Of a DNA stretch of 64,000 nucleotides, positions 60,282-64,000 are shown piece by piece. This DNA comes from Embleya scabrispora DSM 41855 (lineage in GTDB: Bacteria > Actinomycetota > Actinomycetes > Streptomycetales > Streptomycetaceae): assembly GCF_000372745.1 (NCBI RefSeq), contig NZ_KB889689.1, positions 26,552 to 90,551 of the forward strand. Direction: 5' to 3'. Position 1 is the first letter of the stretch, and every line of letters begins with the position of its first letter. The position numbers and the translations under genes were made by a program. Under the pieces are notes generated by a model. It worked only from the letters and a program-made list of their open reading frames with translations. It was not told where the DNA came from and did no database searches.

Positions 60282-61856
60282 GTGCGAACCGTGAACTCCA
60301 CACCCTTCAAAACCCGTCTGCTGCGCCGCTCCGGCGTGCTGGCGGGCCTCGTCGGCCTGACGCTCGGCGCCACCGCGTGCGGTGGCGGCGACGACTCCGG
60401 CAGCGGAGCCTCCGGCTCGATGACGGTGCTCATCACGCAGGAGGCCAAGGGCATCGACCCGATCATGACCACGGTGTCCTCCCTCACCGGCGGAAACCAG
60501 GCCGCGGCCGTGTTCGACATGCTCTTCTGGATCAACCCCAAGACCGGCAAGGCGGAACCGCAGATCGCCGAGAGCGCGACCGCCGGCGAGGGCAACTCGG
60601 TCTGGACGATCAAGCTCCGGCCCAACGTCAAGTTCTCCGACGGCACCGCGCTCGACGCCGAGGCGGTCAAGTTCAACTGGGAACGGCACGCCGACCCGGC
60701 GAACAGGTCGGTACAGTTCACCGCCGTCAAGGGGATGAAGTTCGACGCGGTCGACGCGCAGACCGTCAAGGTCACGCTGCCCGCGCCGAATGCCCACTTC
60801 GACCTGGTCGTCGCCCACAACCTCGCCTTCATCGGATCGCCCACGGCGATCCGGGCCGATCCCAAGCTGTTCGCGCAAAAGCCGGTCGGCGCGGGCCCGT
60901 TCAAGCTCAAGACGTGGATGCGCGACTCGCAGCTCACGCTCGAGCGCAACGGCTCGTACTGGGGCCAGGGCAAGCCCGCGCTCAAGGAACTGATCTTCAA
61001 GCCGGTGATGGACCAGAAGCAGCGCTTGGCCGCGCTGTCCTCGGGCCAGGCCCAGTTGATGACGACGGCGCACTTCCCGTCGACCGAGCAGGCCAAGAAG
61101 GACGGCATGACGGTCACGCTCGATCCCAAGAGCGGCGGCTTCATGACCATGTTCGACACGTCCAAGCCGCCGTTCAACGACCCGCGCGCCCGCCGCGCGT
61201 TCGCGTTGATCATGAACCCGGACGATCGCAACCAGACGATCCAGGGCTCGCCGGGCCAGACGCTCAAGAGCCTGTTCCAGCCCGCGTCGCCGTTCGCCAA
61301 CCCGGATGCGGTGTACGCGACCAACAACCGCGCCGAGGCGCAGAAGCTGCTCGACGAACTGGCCGCCGAGGGCAAGCCGCTGAGCTTCACCTACACGACC
61401 AACAGCAGCGCGAGCGCGCGGATGACGGCCGAGTACTGGCTCACCCAGATCAGCGGCATGAAGAACATCACGATGAAGACCGAGTTCCTCGAAGGCGCGG
61501 CCTACATCCAGAAGGTGCTGATCAACAACGACTTCCAGGCCTCGGAGTTCGTGATCACCTTCGACGAGCCGGAGCCGGTGCTGTACAACTTCACCCACTC
61601 CAAGGGCTCGGAGAACCGCACCAAGTGGAACAACCCCACCGTGGACAAGGCGCTCGACGCGGCCCGTAACACCGACGACCCGGCGGTCCGCAAGGCCGCG
61701 TACCAGAGCGTGCAGGCCGAGATCGTCAAGGACGTCCCGTTCTTCTCCTACGAGAAGTCCTTCGCGGCGGCGGTCCAGGGCAAGAACACCAGGATCGAGG
61801 GCCTGTCGCTGTTCGAGGACGGCCTGATCCTCTTCGACCGGATCGCGCTCAAGTAG
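60282..61856 (+). CDS. ABC transporter solute-binding lipoprotein (family 5)
   Basis: The 524-aa protein has a lipoprotein signal with Cys33 in GATACGG and the family-5 layout used for peptides, nickel or other large solutes (NPKTGKAEPQIAESATA, LRPNVKFSDGTALDAEAVKF, VGAGPFKLKTWMRDSQLTLERN). It binds its solute outside the membrane. No permease or ATPase gene is adjacent, so it is an orphan or works with a distant transporter. GTG 60282 has AGGAG 6 nt upstream. Two operators upstream indicate induced expression, perhaps for uptake of a lipid-like nutrient given the neighbourhood. Confidence 0.94.
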   Translation: MRTVNSTPFKTRLLRRSGVLAGLVGLTLGATACGGGDDSGSGASGSMTVLITQEAKGIDPIMTTVSSLTGGNQAAAVFDMLFWINPKTGKAEPQIAESATAGEGNSVWTIKLRPNVKFSDGTALDAEAVKFNWERHADPANRSVQFTAVKGMKFDAVDAQTVKVTLPAPNAHFDLVVAHNLAFIGSPTAIRADPKLFAQKPVGAGPFKLKTWMRDSQLTLERNGSYWGQGKPALKELIFKPVMDQKQRLAALSSGQAQLMTTAHFPSTEQAKKDGMTVTLDPKSGGFMTMFDTSKPPFNDPRARRAFALIMNPDDRNQTIQGSPGQTLKSLFQPASPFANPDAVYATNNRAEAQKLLDELAAEGKPLSFTYTTNSSASARMTAEYWLTQISGMKNITMKTEFLEGAAYIQKVLINNDFQASEFVITFDEPEPVLYNFTHSKGSENRTKWNNPTVDKALDAARNTDDPAVRKAAYQSVQAEIVKDVPFFSYEKSFAAAVQGKNTRIEGLSLFEDGLILFDRIALK

Positions 61857-61926
61857 TCACGAAGGCGCCTTCGGTCGCGACCGCGAACGCACCGATCGGC
61901 CGAGCCGACCCGGTGCAGTGACACCA

Positions 61927-61959
61927 CGTCAGGGACGCACCCACCGTGCGTCCCTGACG
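61927..61959. terminator. 14-bp perfect hairpin, bidirectional
   Basis: CGTCAGGGACGCAC (61927-61940) pairs with GTGCGTCCCTGACG (61946-61959); an outer TGACAC/GTGTCA pairing can extend the structure. Confidence 0.8.
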
Positions 61960-61964
61960 CCGTG

Positions 61965-62666
61965 TCAGGCCCGCGCCGGGCGGATGAACAGCGCCTCGGC
62001 GTCCGCTACCAGCACCCCATCCGCGTACGAGCGGGCGGTGACCCACGCCTTGCGCCCTTCCACGCGCGTGACGCCCGCCTCGTAGTCGATGCGGGTGTAC
62101 AGCGGCGTCGCCCGGCGCATCCGCACGGTCAGCCACCCGGTCATTCCGAGCGTGCCCGCGCCGGATTGCGCGCAGCCCATCACCTCGTCGAAGGCCGCCG
62201 CGACATATCCGCCGTGCACGCGCCCGTACGGCCCCTCGTACGCGGCGCCGAACGTCGCATGCGCTCGCACCAGCGGCCCGTCGCCGGTGATCCGCATCGG
62301 CGGCGCGAGCGGGTTCGCGGCGCCGATGAGTGGGCTGCGTTCGTGCAACGCGAGATCGCGCGGGGTCGGTGTGCCGTCGCCCACACGGGCCAGTAGAGCG
62401 ATGCGATCGGCCAAATCTGATACATCGTCAGCTACGCTTTCCAGCGTGCTTTCGGCATCCTCGGGATCGACCGACTTCACCGCCTCGATCAGGCGGCGGG
62501 TCGCCTCGGCCAACCGGTGCCGCGCCGCGCGACCGGCGCCGTCCGGCTCCGGTTGGGGTGTCCAGGTCAGCCGCAACTCGCGCAACACGTCGGCCGATAC
62601 CGGCGGATCGAGGGCCTCGATGGGTTCGATGGTGCTTGCGGGTTCGGGGGCTGCGGCGGTGGTCAT
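61965..62666 (-). CDS. PaaI-type hotdog-fold thioesterase
   Basis: The 233-aa protein has a helical N-terminal extension (about 1-95) and a C-terminal hotdog domain with GPYGRVHGGYVAAAFDEVMG, the central helix motif of acyl-CoA thioesterases. It would hydrolyse acyl-CoA esters, releasing CoA. The extension is longer than in classic PaaI. ATG 62666 has GGGAG 6 nt upstream. It diverges from the MaoC hydratase, and the KstR-like box at 62731 sits between them. Confidence 0.88.
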   Translation of the reverse strand: MTTAAAPEPASTIEPIEALDPPVSADVLRELRLTWTPQPEPDGAGRAARHRLAEATRRLIEAVKSVDPEDAESTLESVADDVSDLADRIALLARVGDGTPTPRDLALHERSPLIGAANPLAPPMRITGDGPLVRAHATFGAAYEGPYGRVHGGYVAAAFDEVMGCAQSGAGTLGMTGWLTVRMRRATPLYTRIDYEAGVTRVEGRKAWVTARSYADGVLVADAEALFIRPARA

Positions 62667-62730
62667 TGTCGGCTCCCGGGTGGGGTGGCCCTGGCTTCGG
62701 CCGGGCGAATGGCCGATCATTGCATGTAAA

Positions 62731-62744
62731 AAGAACGAGTTCTA
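62731..62744. promoter_or_regulatory. KstR-like operator AAGAACGAGTTCTA
   Basis: It matches TnnAACnnGTTnnA except for the first base; AGAAC-GA-GTTCT is a perfect dyad. It lies 65 bp and 71 bp from the two divergent starts. Confidence 0.7.
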
Positions 62745-62814
62745 GTTTTGACGGGCCGCCGTCGCCGGCGGTGTCGTCGTAGTACCGAGTCGCAGTCACA
62801 GCAGAGGAGACATC

Positions 62815-63675
62815 ATGCCGATCGATGCCGCGAAGGCCACCGGAGCCGAGCCCCGCACGGGCGAGATCGCCTGGTCGAACAAGGACGTGATCCTCTACCA
62901 CCTGGGCCTGGGTGCGGGCACCCCGGCCACCGACGCGGACGAGCTGCGCTACACGTACGAGAAGAACCTGCACGTGCTGCCGACCTTCGCGACCGTGGCC
63001 GGCACCAAGGTCGGCGGCAGCCTCTCCGCGCTGCCCGGCATCGACATCAACCTGCGCGCGGTGCTGCACGGCGGCCAGGAGATCGTCGTGCACAACCCGC
63101 TCCCGGCCAAGGCCAAGGGCGTCAAGGCGACCAGCCGGGTCGCGGACGTGTACGACAAGGGCAAGGCCGCCGTGATCGTGCTGGAGTCGTCGGCCGAACT
63201 CGAGGACGGGACCAAGCTGTACGACTCCCGCGCCGAGATCTTCGTGCGCGGCGAGGGCGGCTTCGGTGGCGAGCGCGGTCCGGTGACCAAGATCGACGTG
63301 CCCGAGCGGGCGGCCGACCACACCATCGACGTGCCGACGAGTGCGGACCAGGCGCTGTTGTACCGCCTGTCCGGCGACTGGAACCCGCTGCACGCCGATC
63401 CGGACTTCGCCAAGGCGGCCGGCTTCGACACCCCGATCCTGCACGGCCTGTGCTCGTACGGGCTGACCCTGAAGGCGGTCGTGGACAACGTGCTGGGCGG
63501 CGACGTTTCGCGGGTCAAGCGCTACCGCACCAAGTTCGCCGGCATCTTCTTCCCGGGCGAGACCATGCGGATCCGGGTCTGGGAAGAGGACGGCAAGCTG
63601 CTGATCAACACCTCCGCCGTCGAGCGCGACGACGCGATCGTGCTCTCGGACACGGTGGTGGAGTACGGGGCCTGA
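62815..63675 (+). CDS. MaoC-type (R)-specific enoyl-CoA hydratase
   Basis: The 286-aa protein has two hotdog halves like hydratase 2 of peroxisomal multifunctional enzyme. The catalytic dyad is in SGDWNPLHADPDFAKAAGF (Asp-x4-His), followed by DTPILHGLCSYG. It hydrates trans-2-enoyl-CoA with (R) stereochemistry. Mycobacterial ChsH3, a KstR-controlled steroid side-chain hydratase, has the same size and layout. ATG 62815 follows AGGAGA. Together with the fused dehydrogenase and Ltp thiolase it supplies the middle step of a beta-oxidation cycle. Confidence 0.93.
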   Translation: MPIDAAKATGAEPRTGEIAWSNKDVILYHLGLGAGTPATDADELRYTYEKNLHVLPTFATVAGTKVGGSLSALPGIDINLRAVLHGGQEIVVHNPLPAKAKGVKATSRVADVYDKGKAAVIVLESSAELEDGTKLYDSRAEIFVRGEGGFGGERGPVTKIDVPERAADHTIDVPTSADQALLYRLSGDWNPLHADPDFAKAAGFDTPILHGLCSYGLTLKAVVDNVLGGDVSRVKRYRTKFAGIFFPGETMRIRVWEEDGKLLINTSAVERDDAIVLSDTVVEYGA

Positions 63676-64000
63676 TGGGGCGGGGTGCGGGGCGGGGGTG
63701 GCTGAGGCAGGCTGAGTCGCGGCGGTAGTCGGGGCGGGTGACGGGGGCGCGGTGTGGCGCCGGCGGGGGCGGGGCGGGGTGCGCAGGCTGCGCCGGCGGG
63801 GGTTGGGGGTGCGGGTGCACTTGGGCCGGGGGCGCGGGTGTGACGAGTGCACTTGGGCCGGGGCGGGGGTGCGGCGAGACGAGGGTCGCGAGGAAGCGAG
63901 CACGGGCGGCGGGGGTCGGGGGTGCGGGCGGTGCGGGTGGCCGGAGTCGCGGCGGGGGCGTTGCTGCTTGTTGGGCGCCTTCGGCGCCGGCTCGCGAGGC
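63676..64000. other. GC-rich, G-biased tail with direct repeats
   Basis: No gene is supported. The plus strand is strongly G-rich. GTGCACTTGGGCCGGGG occurs at about 63816 and again at about 63848. A small GGCGCCTTCGGCGCC hairpin lies at about 63975. Open frames here are shadows of low-complexity DNA. Confidence 0.5.

Noticed and set aside
59497..60294. A plus-strand frame with a Pro-Val repeat
   Set aside because: The product is dominated by translation of the hexanucleotide array, with no ribosome site or domain; it also crosses the operator region.
1..64000. tRNA, rRNA, insertion sequences or phage genes
   Set aside because: No TTCGANTC-type T-loop with a foldable cloverleaf, no transposase or integrase motif and no attachment-site duplication was found by eye.

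Overview
The window is 64 kb of very GC-rich DNA (about 70% or more by eye) from an actinomycete chromosome. GTG and TTG starts are common, intergenic dyads act as terminators, and long false ORFs shadow real genes on the opposite strand. Serine/threonine kinases with secreted C-termini, an XRE/DUF5753-DUF397 pair, a cspA gene with a GTG start and many lone TetR/MarR-type regulators point to a Streptomycetaceae-like organism (Streptomyces, Embleya or relatives). The genus cannot be fixed from sequence alone. No rRNA, tRNA, insertion sequence, prophage or CRISPR array was seen.

Layout. 0-14 kb: membrane proteins, a TPR-repeat kinase, an EamA transporter, a rhomboid-like protein, a cold-shock unit (cspA with a structured leader, then a DEAD-box helicase), an L,D-transpeptidase lipoprotein, a receptor-type kinase, a winged-helix regulator behind a MerR-type promoter, and a TerB-like protein. 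13-23 kb: a PrsW protease, thioredoxin, a transporter-like protein, a serine hydrolase, a phosphatase-like protein, an iron-sulfur protein, two oxidoreductase/acetyltransferase genes, an Mrr-like membrane protein and a MhuD-type haem monooxygenase. 23-30 kb: a secreted M9 collagenase, an aldehyde dehydrogenase-DUF779 pair, a secreted toroid-repeat protein and an MBL-fold hydrolase.

30-63 kb holds the most interesting material. A TetR regulator very like KstR, the repressor of sterol catabolism in mycolic-acid actinomycetes, is encoded at 32735-33340. Five intergenic sites match, or nearly match, the KstR operator TnnAACnnGTTnnA. They lie at 30518, 33451, 40031, 47061 and 62731, in front of an MBL hydrolase/aldehyde dehydrogenase-ferredoxin pair, the regulator with a glycosyltransferase-methyltransferase-toroid trio, an F420-type oxidoreductase, a fused two-domain acyl-CoA dehydrogenase followed by a lipid-transfer thiolase, and a thioesterase/MaoC hydratase pair. 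An acyl-CoA synthetase (52301-53992) supplies the activation step. Together these give most of a beta-oxidation cycle for a bulky (steroid-like) acyl-CoA, scattered among unrelated genes but tied together by one operator.

Between these units lie a pseudokinase with a secreted domain, three tandem paralogous membrane proteins next to a peptidoglycan amidase, a NYN ribonuclease-like protein, a lone MerB-like lyase, a RarD transporter, a TetR/SDR divergent pair with twin operators, and an orphan ABC solute-binding lipoprotein behind a second pair of operators.
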